Positions 50,748 to 59,811 of a stretch of DNA of 64,000 nucleotides are shown here, piece by piece. The first letter of the stretch is position 1. Each line of letters opens with the position of its first letter. Location of the stretch: the NCBI RefSeq assembly GCF_010501015.1, contig NZ_QVML01000002.1, forward strand, positions 186,001-250,000. Direction: 5' to 3'. This DNA is from Bacteroides sp. 214. Its GTDB lineage: Bacteria; Bacteroidota; Bacteroidia; Bacteroidales; Bacteroidaceae. Below the pieces are notes generated by a model that did not search any database, was not told the origin of the DNA, and saw only the letters and a program-made list of their open reading frames with translations. The position numbers and the translations under genes were made by a program.

Positions 50748-51932
50748 GTGAAGAATTTCTTTTTTATACTTACTTTTTTCACCTTCTTTCCTTACATAAG
50801 GTTGCTTCCTATAGCTGGAACAGGTGATACGCAGCCTTGGGCTATAACTTTTTCATTCTTATTCTTACTCCTTTTTTGGAGGAAGAAAAAAGCCTTAATT
50901 AAGAAAGAATATTTTTATTTATTTTGTGTGTTTATCTTTTCACTCATAGTGGCTTTACTTTCGGGCTTTTCTATTTTTATGTTGAGAACCTTAATAGGTT
51001 ATTTATCTTTGTTTGTTATATCTTTATCTTTTTATCATTTTTTTGAAAAAGGATATAGCCTTTCAAATTTTCATCTAAAACTAATTATATGGATATGGGG
51101 AGGAGTAGGCTTAGTGCAACGATTTGTATACCCTTCTTTTTTATCTTTTCTTTTGCCCAGAGCGTCAACTAATGTGGTGCGTGGCGTGGTTAGCTTGGCT
51201 CCCGAACCCTCGTACTATGGAATTATGTGTTTGTTTTTATTGTTTTTTTCGGTTTTTCAGTTGAGAAGTAAGTGGTTTTCATTATTCCTATTGTTTCAGA
51301 TCGTATTCTTGGCGAAATCGAGTTTGTTGATTTTGATTTTGTTGTTCATAGCAATAGTATGCCTATTTATCTATCGTAAGTTTTTGATTTTGTTTTTGGG
51401 TATAGTAGTGTTTCCGCTAACCATGATTCCTTTGGTTGCTTACTTTATGCCAGAAACCAGAATCTATAGTTTGATAAAATTGTTTAGCGAAGATCCACTA
51501 TTAGCTTTTCAAATAGACGCGAGTTTGAATGACCGCCTATCTGGTATTTACTTTTCAATAAAAGGATTCTTGGAAAATTGGGGTATGCCCTCTGGAATTG
51601 ATACTTACGGAGCTTATGTAACAGAAGAGCTAAAACACCAAACTTTCTTTATTGAATCTGTCATTACTACAACAAGAATAATGTCTGCCTATGGTGCCAT
51701 GTTGTTTGAGTTGGGAATAGTTGGTTTTGTTGTTCCTGTCTTGTTCTATAGAGCTTTTAAACGTTATTTTGGTCATGATAAACAATTGAGGTGGGCAGTG
51801 TTTCTCTCTTTCTCTTTATTGATGATTAATCCTGTGCCCATAGCATTGCCGGTGTTGGCTTTTCTCTTTTCCTACTTGATGTGCAATCAATATCAAAAAA
51901 CAGCTAGTTATGCCAACTCTACTGCAAATTAA
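50748..51932 (+). CDS. Probable O-antigen/capsule polymerase (Wzy-like)
   Basis: A 394-aa membrane protein with about ten hydrophobic segments and a larger hydrophilic loop near 235-310. It starts at GTG 50748 preceded by AAAGGAG. Wzy proteins are poorly conserved, so the call rests on topology (including LVSLAPEPSYYGIM, which recalls O-antigen ligase/polymerase proteins) and its place in the locus. The 3' end overlaps the next gene by 23 bp. Confidence 0.7.
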   Translation: MKNFFFILTFFTFFPYIRLLPIAGTGDTQPWAITFSFLFLLLFWRKKKALIKKEYFYLFCVFIFSLIVALLSGFSIFMLRTLIGYLSLFVISLSFYHFFEKGYSLSNFHLKLIIWIWGGVGLVQRFVYPSFLSFLLPRASTNVVRGVVSLAPEPSYYGIMCLFLLFFSVFQLRSKWFSLFLLFQIVFLAKSSLLILILLFIAIVCLFIYRKFLILFLGIVVFPLTMIPLVAYFMPETRIYSLIKLFSEDPLLAFQIDASLNDRLSGIYFSIKGFLENWGMPSGIDTYGAYVTEELKHQTFFIESVITTTRIMSAYGAMLFELGIVGFVVPVLFYRAFKRYFGHDKQLRWAVFLSFSLLMINPVPIALPVLAFLFSYLMCNQYQKTASYANSTAN

Positions 51933-53109
51933 TACTGTTGTAAACTCCGGCTCCACCGGACATATAGCTGAAGAAATTGGTGAATTGGCTATAAACAAAG
52001 GTTGGGGGAGCTATATTGCCTATGGACGGAATCCACGGCAAAGCAAATCGCAGTTGATAAGGATAGGTAGTGATTTGGACGTGAATCTTCATGCGATTGA
52101 AACACGCTTATTGGATAATCATGGGTTGGCATCGTGCAACGCAACGCGTATCTTTATAAAAGAGATTGATAAGATAAAGCCGGACATCGTGCATCTGCAC
52201 AATATTCATGGGTACTATTTGAATTACAAGATATTATTTGAATATCTGTCAGAGAGAGAAATACCTGTGGTATGGACATTGCATGACTGCTGGGCGTATA
52301 CAGGGCATTGTGCACACTATACTTACGCAAAATGTGATAGGTGGCAGGACGTTTGCCACCATTGTCCTCAGAAGCAGGTGTATCCGGCAAGTATGTGGGC
52401 AGATCGGTCGACAAAGAATTTTTTGAATAAAAGGAATAGTTTTACCTCTGTACGCAATGTAACATTAGTGCCAGTTTCTAAGTGGCTGACACATGAGGTT
52501 GAAAAATCTTTTTTGAAAGATTATCCAATCAGAACTATTTATAATGGAATAGATACAACGCTATTTGTGCCTTCGCCAAATGTAAAGAGAAAATATAATC
52601 TCGAAAATAAATTTCTAATTTTAGGTGTTTCTTCCGTTTGGGACAACCGCAAAGGTCTTGAGGATTTTAAGACATTGGCTGCTCAACTAAAAGCCGACGA
52701 AAGAATTATGTTAGTGGGATTGACCAAGAAACAAATAAAAGAGCTACCATTTAATATAATAGGAATAGAAAGAACAGAGAATTTGAATCAATTGGTAGAG
52801 TTGTACTCTTCTGCCGATTTGTATATTAGTTTTTCTATGGAAGAAACCTTTGGCATGACCATAGCCGAAAGTATGGCATGTGGAACGCCCGCTCTTGTGT
52901 ATAACTCTACAGCTTGTCCGGAAGTCGTTTCGGAAGAAACAGGCTTTGTTGTTGAACCTCACGATATGAATGCGGTGAGAGAGGCTATAAATGTGCTAAA
53001 GAACAGTACGCAAGACTATAAACAACAATGCAGAGACAGGGTTTTGGCGCATTTTGACAAAGGAAAACAATGGGAAAACTATATTCATTTATATAATACG
53101 TTGATTTAA
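51910..53109 (+). CDS. Glycosyltransferase family 4
   Basis: A 399-aa GT-B enzyme, WcaC-like: VNSGSTGHIAEEIG at the N-terminus, HLHNIHGYYLN, the Cys/His cluster HDCWAYTGHCAHY...CHHCP, and a C-terminal E-x7-E nucleotide-binding part (EETFGMTIAESMACGTP). Retaining transferase of the cytoplasmic repeat-unit assembly. Confidence 0.88.
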   Translation: MPTLLQINTVVNSGSTGHIAEEIGELAINKGWGSYIAYGRNPRQSKSQLIRIGSDLDVNLHAIETRLLDNHGLASCNATRIFIKEIDKIKPDIVHLHNIHGYYLNYKILFEYLSEREIPVVWTLHDCWAYTGHCAHYTYAKCDRWQDVCHHCPQKQVYPASMWADRSTKNFLNKRNSFTSVRNVTLVPVSKWLTHEVEKSFLKDYPIRTIYNGIDTTLFVPSPNVKRKYNLENKFLILGVSSVWDNRKGLEDFKTLAAQLKADERIMLVGLTKKQIKELPFNIIGIERTENLNQLVELYSSADLYISFSMEETFGMTIAESMACGTPALVYNSTACPEVVSEETGFVVEPHDMNAVREAINVLKNSTQDYKQQCRDRVLAHFDKGKQWENYIHLYNTLI

Positions 53110-53117
53110 TTAGAAGT

Positions 53118-53882
53118 ATGAAAATATCCCTTATAACCGTCTCTTACAACGCCTCTTCTACCATTGCCGATACCATCAAGTCTGTACTTGCTCAGACTTA
53201 TCCGCATATAGAATACATCATAATAGATGGCGGTTCTACCGACTCTACCATAGAAATTGTAAAGCAATACGAGCCACAATTTAACAACCGTTTGAAATGG
53301 ATTTCCGAAAAGGATAGAGGGCTTTACGATGCCATGAACAAAGGAATACGCATGGCAACAGGTGATGTGGTGGGTATAATAAATTCGGATGATTTCTATC
53401 ATCGAAATGATATCATAGAGAAAGTAATAGAAGCTTTTCTGAATAAAGAAGTACAAGCTCTATACGGAGATGTGCGATTTGTGATCCCTGACAACTTGGA
53501 TAAAACTGTTCGTTACTACTCTTCCGGAATTTTCTCACCAAAATTGTTTCGCTTTGGTTTTATGCCGGCTCACCCTACTTTCTTTACATATAGGAGATAT
53601 TTTGAAGAATTTGGATACTACAAAACAGATTATAAAATAGCCGCGGATTATGAATTGCTGATTCGTTTCTTGTATATTCATAAACTGAAATATAAATACC
53701 TTCCTTTGGATTTTATGAAAATGCGAACGGGAGGAGCGAGTACCGCGTCTATAAAAAGTAATATTACGCTGAATAAAGAAATAGTAAGAGCTTGCAAAGA
53801 GAATGGAATATGGACTTGTACCCCCGTTCTTTTGCTGAAATACTTTATTAAGGTATTTGAATTGCTATTTACAAAAAACTAA
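53118..53882 (+). CDS. Glycosyltransferase family 2
   Basis: A 254-aa GT2 (MKISLITVSYNASSTIADTI, IIDGGSTDST, EKDRGLYDAMNKGIRMATG, INSDDFY). Closely similar to the gene at 55045, from which it is separated by the nucleotidyltransferase-kinase fusion. Confidence 0.88.
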   Translation: MKISLITVSYNASSTIADTIKSVLAQTYPHIEYIIIDGGSTDSTIEIVKQYEPQFNNRLKWISEKDRGLYDAMNKGIRMATGDVVGIINSDDFYHRNDIIEKVIEAFLNKEVQALYGDVRFVIPDNLDKTVRYYSSGIFSPKLFRFGFMPAHPTFFTYRRYFEEFGYYKTDYKIAADYELLIRFLYIHKLKYKYLPLDFMKMRTGGASTASIKSNITLNKEIVRACKENGIWTCTPVLLLKYFIKVFELLFTKN

Positions 53883-53904
53883 TACAAACAAGTACACTAC
53901 CCTT

Positions 53905-55041
53905 ATGAACCCTAAAAAAGTATTTGTAAGCGGCTGCTACGATATGCTCCACAGTGGGCATGTGGCTTTCTTTGAGGAAGCAGCGCGCCATGGTGACCTA
54001 TACGTAGGTATTGGATCCGACAAAACCATATACGACTTGAAAGCTCGTAAAACAATTAACCCGGAGAATGAGCGCCTCTATATGGTACGGGCGCTAAAAG
54101 CAGTGAAAGATGCGTGGGTAAATAAAGGTTCGGGCATCCTGGACTTTGAAGAGGATATAAAGGAGTTTAAGCCGGATATTTTCTTTGTAAACTCGGATGG
54201 ACACTCGGCTATAAAAGAGGAACTCTGCAAACGATTGGGGATAGAATATGTTATAAGCGAACGTATTCCTCATGCCAATTTGCCAGTGCGCTCTACAACT
54301 GCGTTGCGTGCGGAGTGTAGAATACCTTATAGAATAGACTTGGCGGGTGGATGGCTTGATCAGCTTTATGTAAACGAATTGTATCCGGGTGCGGTGCTCA
54401 CCATTAGTATAGAGCCCGATTATGAATTTAATGATCGTAGCGGGATGTCGACCAGCAGCCGGAAGAAAGCTGTTGAGCTGTGGCAAACAGATATACCAGA
54501 TGGGGATAAAGAAAAGATAGCGAAAACGCTGTTTTGTTTCGAAAACCCTCCGGGAACAAAATACGTAAGTGGTTCGCAAGATGCACTGGGTATTACTATG
54601 CCGGGGCTAAACAGGTTCTTCTACAACAATAACTATTGGCCCGAGCAGATAGAGAGTGTTCTTGATGCTGAGCTACTAACATGGATTGAGAGTCGACTTT
54701 GGCTGATACCACTCTATCCGCGACATAAGGAATATGATGTGCTGTCGGGTACAAATATAACAAAAGAGGGTGCTATGAGCCTGGCGCAAGCTGCCGACAA
54801 ATGTTGGGAGGCTATAAATAGCAAAGATTCTAAGAAGGTAGGAGAGGCATTAGTTGAAAGTTTTAACGCGCAAATAAATATGTTCCCCCATATGGTTTCG
54901 GAAGACATCATACAGCAGATAGATTCTTATAAAGAAGAGGTACTCGGCTGGAAAATAAGTGGAGCAGGGGGTGGTGGCTATCTTATTTTGTTTAGCGAGG
55001 AGCCTGTAAAGAATGCGATTCAAATACGAATAAGAAGATAA
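53905..55041 (+). CDS. Nucleotidyltransferase-GHMP kinase fusion
   Basis: A 378-aa two-domain protein. Residues 1-130 form a cytidylyl/adenylyltransferase-like domain (VFVSGCYDMLHSGHVAFFEEA with HSGH at 16-19, YVGIGSDKTIYDLK, and a final VRSTTALR). Residues 137-378 form a GHMP-kinase-like domain (RIDLAGGW at 143-150 as in fucokinase and heptose kinases; KISGAGGGGYLILF near the end). The usual GLGSSS phosphate loop is poorly kept (GTKYVSGSQDALG). It could phosphorylate a sugar and activate it as a nucleotide sugar, but the substrate is unknown. ATG 53905 is chosen because the earlier start overlaps the GT2 gene. Confidence 0.78.
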   Translation: MNPKKVFVSGCYDMLHSGHVAFFEEAARHGDLYVGIGSDKTIYDLKARKTINPENERLYMVRALKAVKDAWVNKGSGILDFEEDIKEFKPDIFFVNSDGHSAIKEELCKRLGIEYVISERIPHANLPVRSTTALRAECRIPYRIDLAGGWLDQLYVNELYPGAVLTISIEPDYEFNDRSGMSTSSRKKAVELWQTDIPDGDKEKIAKTLFCFENPPGTKYVSGSQDALGITMPGLNRFFYNNNYWPEQIESVLDAELLTWIESRLWLIPLYPRHKEYDVLSGTNITKEGAMSLAQAADKCWEAINSKDSKKVGEALVESFNAQINMFPHMVSEDIIQQIDSYKEEVLGWKISGAGGGGYLILFSEEPVKNAIQIRIRR

Positions 55042-55044
55042 AAA

Positions 55045-55797
55045 ATGAAGATATCTCTAATAACCGTATCTTTTAATAGTGCTTCGACAATAAGGGATAC
55101 CATTGAGTCGGTATTATCACAGACATATGATGATATTGAATATATAATAGTTGATGGTTTGTCCAGTGACAATACAGTAGCAATAATAAAAGAATACGAA
55201 CCTTTGTTCAAAAAGAAAATGCGATGGGTATCAGAGAAAGACAAAGGTTTGTATGATGCGATGAATAAAGGCTTCACAATGGCTACGGGTGATGTTGTGG
55301 GAATTATCAATTCAGATGATTTATTGGCAGAACCAGATGTTATAAAAAAGGTTATGCAGATATTCAATACTCAGAATGTAGATTGTGTGTATGCTGACTT
55401 GTATTATGTATCACAACATGACACAGATAATATTGTGAGACATTGGAGGTCGGGTGAAGTAAGGGCGTTTTCTAAAGGATGGCATCCTGCTCATCCAACA
55501 TTCTATGTTAAAAAAGAAGTATATGAAAGGTGTGGATTATTTAATCTAAAATATAAATTGGCCGCCGATTTTGAGATAATGCTTCGTTTGGTTGAGAGAT
55601 ATAAGATATCAATGACCTATCTACGCGAACCTTTAGTTAGAATGAGATTGGGAGGAGCAACGAGTAAAAATATTCAAAATATAATAAAAGGGAATATTGA
55701 ATGTTATAATGCATTCAAAGAAAATGGAATCCCTGTATCTATATTTTATCCACTCTATCGTATATTGCCTAAATTTAAACAGTTTATACATAAATGA
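55045..55797 (+). CDS. Glycosyltransferase family 2
   Basis: A 250-aa GT2 (MKISLITVSFNSASTIRDTI, IVDGLSSDNT, EKDKGLYDAMNKGFTMATG, INSDDLL). It is the nearest relative in the window of the 53118 gene. It starts 3 bp after the fusion gene and overlaps the following epimerase gene by 4 bp. Confidence 0.88.
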   Translation: MKISLITVSFNSASTIRDTIESVLSQTYDDIEYIIVDGLSSDNTVAIIKEYEPLFKKKMRWVSEKDKGLYDAMNKGFTMATGDVVGIINSDDLLAEPDVIKKVMQIFNTQNVDCVYADLYYVSQHDTDNIVRHWRSGEVRAFSKGWHPAHPTFYVKKEVYERCGLFNLKYKLAADFEIMLRLVERYKISMTYLREPLVRMRLGGATSKNIQNIIKGNIECYNAFKENGIPVSIFYPLYRILPKFKQFIHK

Positions 55798-56687
55798 ATC
55801 TTCTATTCACCGGAGCCTCCGGCTTCCTCGGCAACTCAATCTACCCTTTATTAAGCAGCTACCAAATAACAACCATTGGTCTTACTGATAATGACGATAT
55901 TTGTGCAAACTTGGCCAAAGAGATTCCTGTCTTAGATAAACAATATAATATTGTTCTTCACGCTGCAGGCAAAGCACACTCTATTCCTAAAACCGAAGTT
56001 GAAAAGAAACTATTTTTTGACGTAAACTTACAGGGAACTAAAAATCTCTGTACTGCTTTAGAAAAGAATAGTATTCCTAAATCATTCATCTTTATTAGCA
56101 CGGTAGCTGTATATGGTTGTGACTACGGAGAGAATATCACAGAAGAGCATCCTCTGAATGGTGATACTCCTTATGCGTTAAGTAAGATACAAGCAGAAGA
56201 GTATCTGCAAGAGTGGTGTGCCAAACATCATGTTGTACTCAGCATAATTCGTCCCTCACTAATAGCAGGTCCTAACCCTCCGGGGAACTTAGGAGCAATG
56301 ATTAGTGGAATAAAACGAAACAGATATCTAAGTATAGCAGGAGGGAAAGCGAAAAAAAGTGTTTTGATGGTACAGGATATCGCTAACTTAATTCCACTAT
56401 TGGCCGAAAAAGGTGGCATATACAATGTGTGCGATAATCATTATCCTACATTCAGAGAATTGGAAACCGTTATTTGTAAACAACTGAATAAAAGAATGCC
56501 ATTGTCAATACCCTATTGGATAGCTAAGTCTATGGCTTTAGTTGGCGACTGCTTGGGCAATAAAGCACCAATAAATTCGCTGAAACTGAAAAAGATAACG
56601 GAATCATTAACGTTTAGCAATGAAAAGGCTAGGCGTGAATTGGGATGGGAACCTATAGAGGTGTTGAGAGCATTTAAGATCGTTTAA
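55794..56687 (+). CDS. NAD-dependent epimerase/dehydratase (UDP-sugar, WbpV-like)
   Basis: A 297-aa short-chain dehydrogenase: LLFTGASGFLGNSIY for NAD binding, VLHAAGKAHS, STVAVYG and the YALSK catalytic motif. The pairing with the next gene (WecA/WbpL-type transferase) is standard for Bacteroides capsule/O-antigen ends, where it makes the UDP-6-deoxy-HexNAc (often UDP-FucNAc or QuiNAc) used for initiation. Which sugar is not decided by sequence alone. Confidence 0.82.
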   Translation: MNLLFTGASGFLGNSIYPLLSSYQITTIGLTDNDDICANLAKEIPVLDKQYNIVLHAAGKAHSIPKTEVEKKLFFDVNLQGTKNLCTALEKNSIPKSFIFISTVAVYGCDYGENITEEHPLNGDTPYALSKIQAEEYLQEWCAKHHVVLSIIRPSLIAGPNPPGNLGAMISGIKRNRYLSIAGGKAKKSVLMVQDIANLIPLLAEKGGIYNVCDNHYPTFRELETVICKQLNKRMPLSIPYWIAKSMALVGDCLGNKAPINSLKLKKITESLTFSNEKARRELGWEPIEVLRAFKIV

Positions 56688-56720
56688 AACGCAGAATAAC
56701 GCAAAATAACACAGAGTTTA
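56687..56720. repeat. Fragment of the dispersed AACGC/ACACAGAG repeat family
   Basis: AAAACGCAGAATAACGC and ACACAGAGTTTA lie between the epimerase and transferase genes. A related fragment (AAACGCTGAGTTACGCGG) is at 57683-57704 on the other side of the transferase gene. Confidence 0.55.
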
Positions 56721-56726
56721 TTTCAT

Positions 56727-57683
56727 ATGTACTACCTCATCATCCTTACCATCCTCTTCCTTGCCGAGCTTCTTTACTTCCGCATAGCCGACAAGTACAA
56801 CATCATAGACAAGCCTAACCAACGTAGCTCGCATACCCGCATTACACTACGTGGTGGGGGGATAATTTTCTCCCTCGGCGCGTTGGCTTACTTCCTTACC
56901 AATCATTTTGAATACCCTTGGTTTATCCTTGGGCTAACGTTGATAAGCTGCATAAGTTTTGTGGACGATGTGCATCCTGTGTCGCAAAAAACACGTTTGG
57001 TGTTTCACTTTAGTGCTATGGCGTTGATGTTTTACCAATGGGGGATGTTCGAGTTGCCGTGGTATTGGTTGGTTGTGGCACTAATTGTGTGCACAGGAAT
57101 TATTAATGCCTACAATTTTATGGATGGTATTAATGGTATAACCGGAGGATATTCACTCATCATTCTGCTTGCCTTAGCCTATATCAACCATTATATCATA
57201 ACTTTTGTAGAGCCTGATTTCATTTATGTGGTTATCCTCGCCATACTGGTATTTGATTTCTTTAATTTCCGTAAGAAAGCCAAATGTTTTGCCGGTGATG
57301 TGGGTTCAATAAGCATTGCTTTTATTGTACTTTTTCTTATTGGCAAGTTAATTCTGGCAACCAATGACTTTAGTTATATCATATTGTTGGTGGTTTATGG
57401 AGTAGATTCGGTGTTGACTATAATACATCGACTGATGCTTCATGAGAATATCGGCTTACCGCATCGCAAACACATGTATCAACTGATGGCAAATGAATTG
57501 AAAATGCCACATGTTGTCGTGTCGTCTCTCTATATGCTTGTGCAAGGTATTGTTGCTGCAGGCTATATCTGGATGCATCCGTTGGGGTATGGCTATTGGT
57601 ATTTATTGGGTGCAATACTGATATTATCTATTGTGTATGTTATCTTCATGAAGAAATATTTTTATCTTCATAAGATTGGTTGA
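56727..57683 (+). CDS. MraY-family undecaprenyl-phosphate sugar-phosphate transferase (WecA/WbpL/WcfS-like)
   Basis: A 318-aa polytopic membrane enzyme with about ten helices. Motifs: KPNQRSSHTRITLRGGG, FVDDVHPVS (metal Asp pair), NAYNFMDGINGITGGYSL, CFAGDVGSISIAF and LPHRKHMYQ. It attaches the first HexNAc-1-phosphate to undecaprenyl phosphate and so starts repeat-unit synthesis. It is the last gene of the locus. Confidence 0.9.
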   Translation: MYYLIILTILFLAELLYFRIADKYNIIDKPNQRSSHTRITLRGGGIIFSLGALAYFLTNHFEYPWFILGLTLISCISFVDDVHPVSQKTRLVFHFSAMALMFYQWGMFELPWYWLVVALIVCTGIINAYNFMDGINGITGGYSLIILLALAYINHYIITFVEPDFIYVVILAILVFDFFNFRKKAKCFAGDVGSISIAFIVLFLIGKLILATNDFSYIILLVVYGVDSVLTIIHRLMLHENIGLPHRKHMYQLMANELKMPHVVVSSLYMLVQGIVAAGYIWMHPLGYGYWYLLGAILILSIVYVIFMKKYFYLHKIG

Positions 57684-57704
57684 AACGCTGAGTTACGCGG
57701 AGGG
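57683..57704. repeat. Fragment of the dispersed GCTGAGTTACGCGGAGG repeat
   Basis: AAACGCTGAGTTACGCGGAGGG overlaps the stop region of the MraY-type gene and precedes ATG 57712; same core as copies A-C. Confidence 0.6.
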
Positions 57705-57711
57705 ATAAACT

Positions 57712-57993
57712 ATGAAGAAGTATATTCAGGAAGATTTTGAGATTGGTCTAAAGCAATATGAGCGTGGCGAGATTGTTGCGGCAGAAGAGGTGTTGAAACA
57801 GATAAAGTGTAGAACACAGAGTGATGAGATTTCTTTGCAAGTAGAAGATAAAGAGGTTTGTGAAGAATATGAGATACCCGCTGATTTGATGCTGGAAATG
57901 TATGAACTGGCCAAAAAATCCATAAAAGAAGGACGTTGTACGCCTCATTCCGAAATAGACTCGTGGGTGAAGGAGCGAATGGGATGGAAATAA
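57712..57993 (+). CDS. Antitoxin-like protein
   Basis: A 93-aa acidic protein starting MKKYIQEDFEIGLKQYERG. The final part (ADLMLEMYELAKKSIKEGRCTPHSEIDSWVKERMGWK) has the pattern of ParD/RelB-type antitoxin C-termini. The next reading frame starts inside its stop region (10-bp overlap), as in toxin-antitoxin pairs, but that toxin gene is truncated. Family assignment is tentative. Confidence 0.6.
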   Translation: MKKYIQEDFEIGLKQYERGEIVAAEEVLKQIKCRTQSDEISLQVEDKEVCEEYEIPADLMLEMYELAKKSIKEGRCTPHSEIDSWVKERMGWK

Positions 57994-58106
57994 TTTGGTC
58001 TCGTTCGGCAAAAGAAACTTTTAATGAGCTATTGACGCATTGCTTTAATAAACGTAAAAAGGGCTGTGGTTTGTTTGTCGAATCACAGCCCTTTTTCTAT
58101 CTTTGA
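57984..58106 (+). pseudogene. Truncated RelE/ParE-type toxin
   Basis: ATG 57984 gives a 40-codon frame starting MEIIWSRSAKETFNELLTHC, the usual start of RelE/ParE toxins (normally about 90-100 aa). After about 26 residues it runs into a terminator hairpin and stops at 58104-58106. The catalytic C-terminus is missing. Confidence 0.6.
58056..58096 (+). terminator. Intrinsic terminator inside the truncated toxin gene
   Basis: A 13-bp perfect stem (AAAAAGGGCTGTG / CACAGCCCTTTTT) with a 15-nt loop and terminal T run; the A-rich left arm makes it likely bidirectional. Confidence 0.88.
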
Positions 58107-58145
58107 AACGGTTACAGATTGTAATTGCTTGTAAGACGATATAAG

Positions 58146-58439
58146 ATGGCAAAGAAAGAAGCTTTAAAGCTGTTTGAGAATAAAAAGATTCGTTCAATTT
58201 GGGATGATGAGCAAGAGAAATGGTTCTTCTCTATAGTAGATGTTGTTGCTGTACTGACGGAGAGTAATAATCCACAGGGCTATTGGCGTAAGCTAAAACA
58301 ACGGCTAAAAGAAGAAGGAAATCAAACCGTGACGAATTGTCACGGTTTGAAATTACAAGCGGCAGATGGAAAAATGAGAATGACGGAATCAATTGGAGGC
58401 ACAACTTGGCCGTTCTGTTATATCGTCGGCAAGGGCTAA
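58146..58439 (+). pseudogene. Truncated BRO-family (phage antirepressor-like) protein
   Basis: 97 codons from ATG 58146: MAKKEALKLFENKKIRSIWD, EKWFFSIVDVVAVLTES, YWRKLKQRLKEEG and LKLQAADGKMRMTES. This is the N-terminal BRO-type domain of Bacteroidetes proteins normally about 250-300 aa. The sequence then leaves the family (IGGTTWPFCYIVGKG) and stops, so the gene is probably broken. No gene is seen in 58440-58543. Confidence 0.65.
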
Positions 58440-58543
58440 TGACTACTTGCTCTCAAATGATGAAGAACAATAGCCTCTTTCAACTGTTTTGAAAATATGT
58501 TTAATTAACTAAATCATTACAATCATAAAAAATAATAATCATT

Positions 58544-59782
58544 ATGAATCTAATAGACCGCTTCCTGAAATACGTTAGCTACGACACGCAGTCTGACGAT
58601 AACTCCGGGGTTACTCCAAGTACTGCAGGGCAGATGGAGTTTGTAAAATACTTAAAGACCGAACTCGAAGAGTTGGGGCTGGAAGAGATAACACTCGATG
58701 AGAACGGCTACCTTTTTGCTACGCTACCATCGAATATAGATAAGGAGGTTCCAACTATTGGCTTTATTGCCCATGTGGATACAAGCCCCGATATGAGCGG
58801 AAAGGATGTGAAACCACGTATTGTAGAGAAGTACGACGGAAAAGAATTAAAACTTTCGGCTGATGGTGAGTATGTACTGTCGCCTGCGCAATTCCCCGAA
58901 CTATTGGCACACGTGGGCGAGGATCTTATTGTAACCGATGGCACTACTTTACTTGGCGCCGATGATAAAGCTGGTATCGCAGAAATAATAACCGCTATTG
59001 CTTACCTGAAAGAACATCCCGAAATCAAACACGGAAAGATTCGCATTGGCTTCAACCCCGACGAAGAGATAGGATTGGGTGCACATAAGTTTGATGTGGA
59101 GAAGTTTGGTTGCCAATGGGCATACACCATGGATGGTGGTGAATTGGGTGAGTTGGAATATGAGAATTTCAACGCTGCCGGTGCCAAGATAACCATTAAG
59201 GGACGCAACGTTCATCCGGGTTATGCCAAAGGAAAGATGATTAACTCCCTGTTAATTGCCAACAAACTCATAGCACTCTTCCCCGAAAACGAAACGCCTG
59301 CTACTACCGAGAAGTACGAAGGATTCTATCATCTTACCAATGTGCAGGGTGATGTAGAGCAGACTACGGTTTCGTACATCATCCGCGACCACGACCGTAC
59401 ACTTTTTGAAGATCGCAAGAAAACAGTTCAGCACATCGTAGATCGTATAAACGAAACCTATGGCAAGGGCACCGCTACATTGGAAATGCGTGACCAGTAC
59501 TACAATATGCGCGAAAAGATAGAGCCGGTAATGCATGTGATAGACATTGCCTTCAAAGCTATGGAAGCTGTGGGCGTAAAACCCAACGTGAAACCTATTC
59601 GTGGTGGAACAGATGGCGCACAACTTTCTTTCAAAGGATTACCGTGTCCTAACATCTTCGCCGGAGGGCTTAACTTCCACGGACGTTATGAATTTATTCC
59701 TATTCAGAATATGGAAAAAGCGATGAATGTTATCGTGAAGATTGCGGAACTTGTAGCCGAAAACGGAACGGTGCGGAATTAA
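58544..59782 (+). CDS. pepT: Peptidase T (tripeptidase)
   Basis: A 412-aa M20-family zinc aminopeptidase. Metal and catalytic segments are present: [55 protein letters not shown] and the late [17 protein letters not shown]. It removes N-terminal residues from tripeptides in the cytoplasm. Length is normal. It precedes gcvT in the same direction by 29 bp. Confidence 0.95.
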   Translation: MNLIDRFLKYVSYDTQSDDNSGVTPSTAGQMEFVKYLKTELEELGLEEITLDENGYLFATLPSNIDKEVPTIGFIAHVDTSPDMSGKDVKPRIVEKYDGKELKLSADGEYVLSPAQFPELLAHVGEDLIVTDGTTLLGADDKAGIAEIITAIAYLKEHPEIKHGKIRIGFNPDEEIGLGAHKFDVEKFGCQWAYTMDGGELGELEYENFNAAGAKITIKGRNVHPGYAKGKMINSLLIANKLIALFPENETPATTEKYEGFYHLTNVQGDVEQTTVSYIIRDHDRTLFEDRKKTVQHIVDRINETYGKGTATLEMRDQYYNMREKIEPVMHVIDIAFKAMEAVGVKPNVKPIRGGTDGAQLSFKGLPCPNIFAGGLNFHGRYEFIPIQNMEKAMNVIVKIAELVAENGTVRN

Positions 59783-59811
59783 AATCTTATTAACTTTATA
59801 ATAAACTAATA

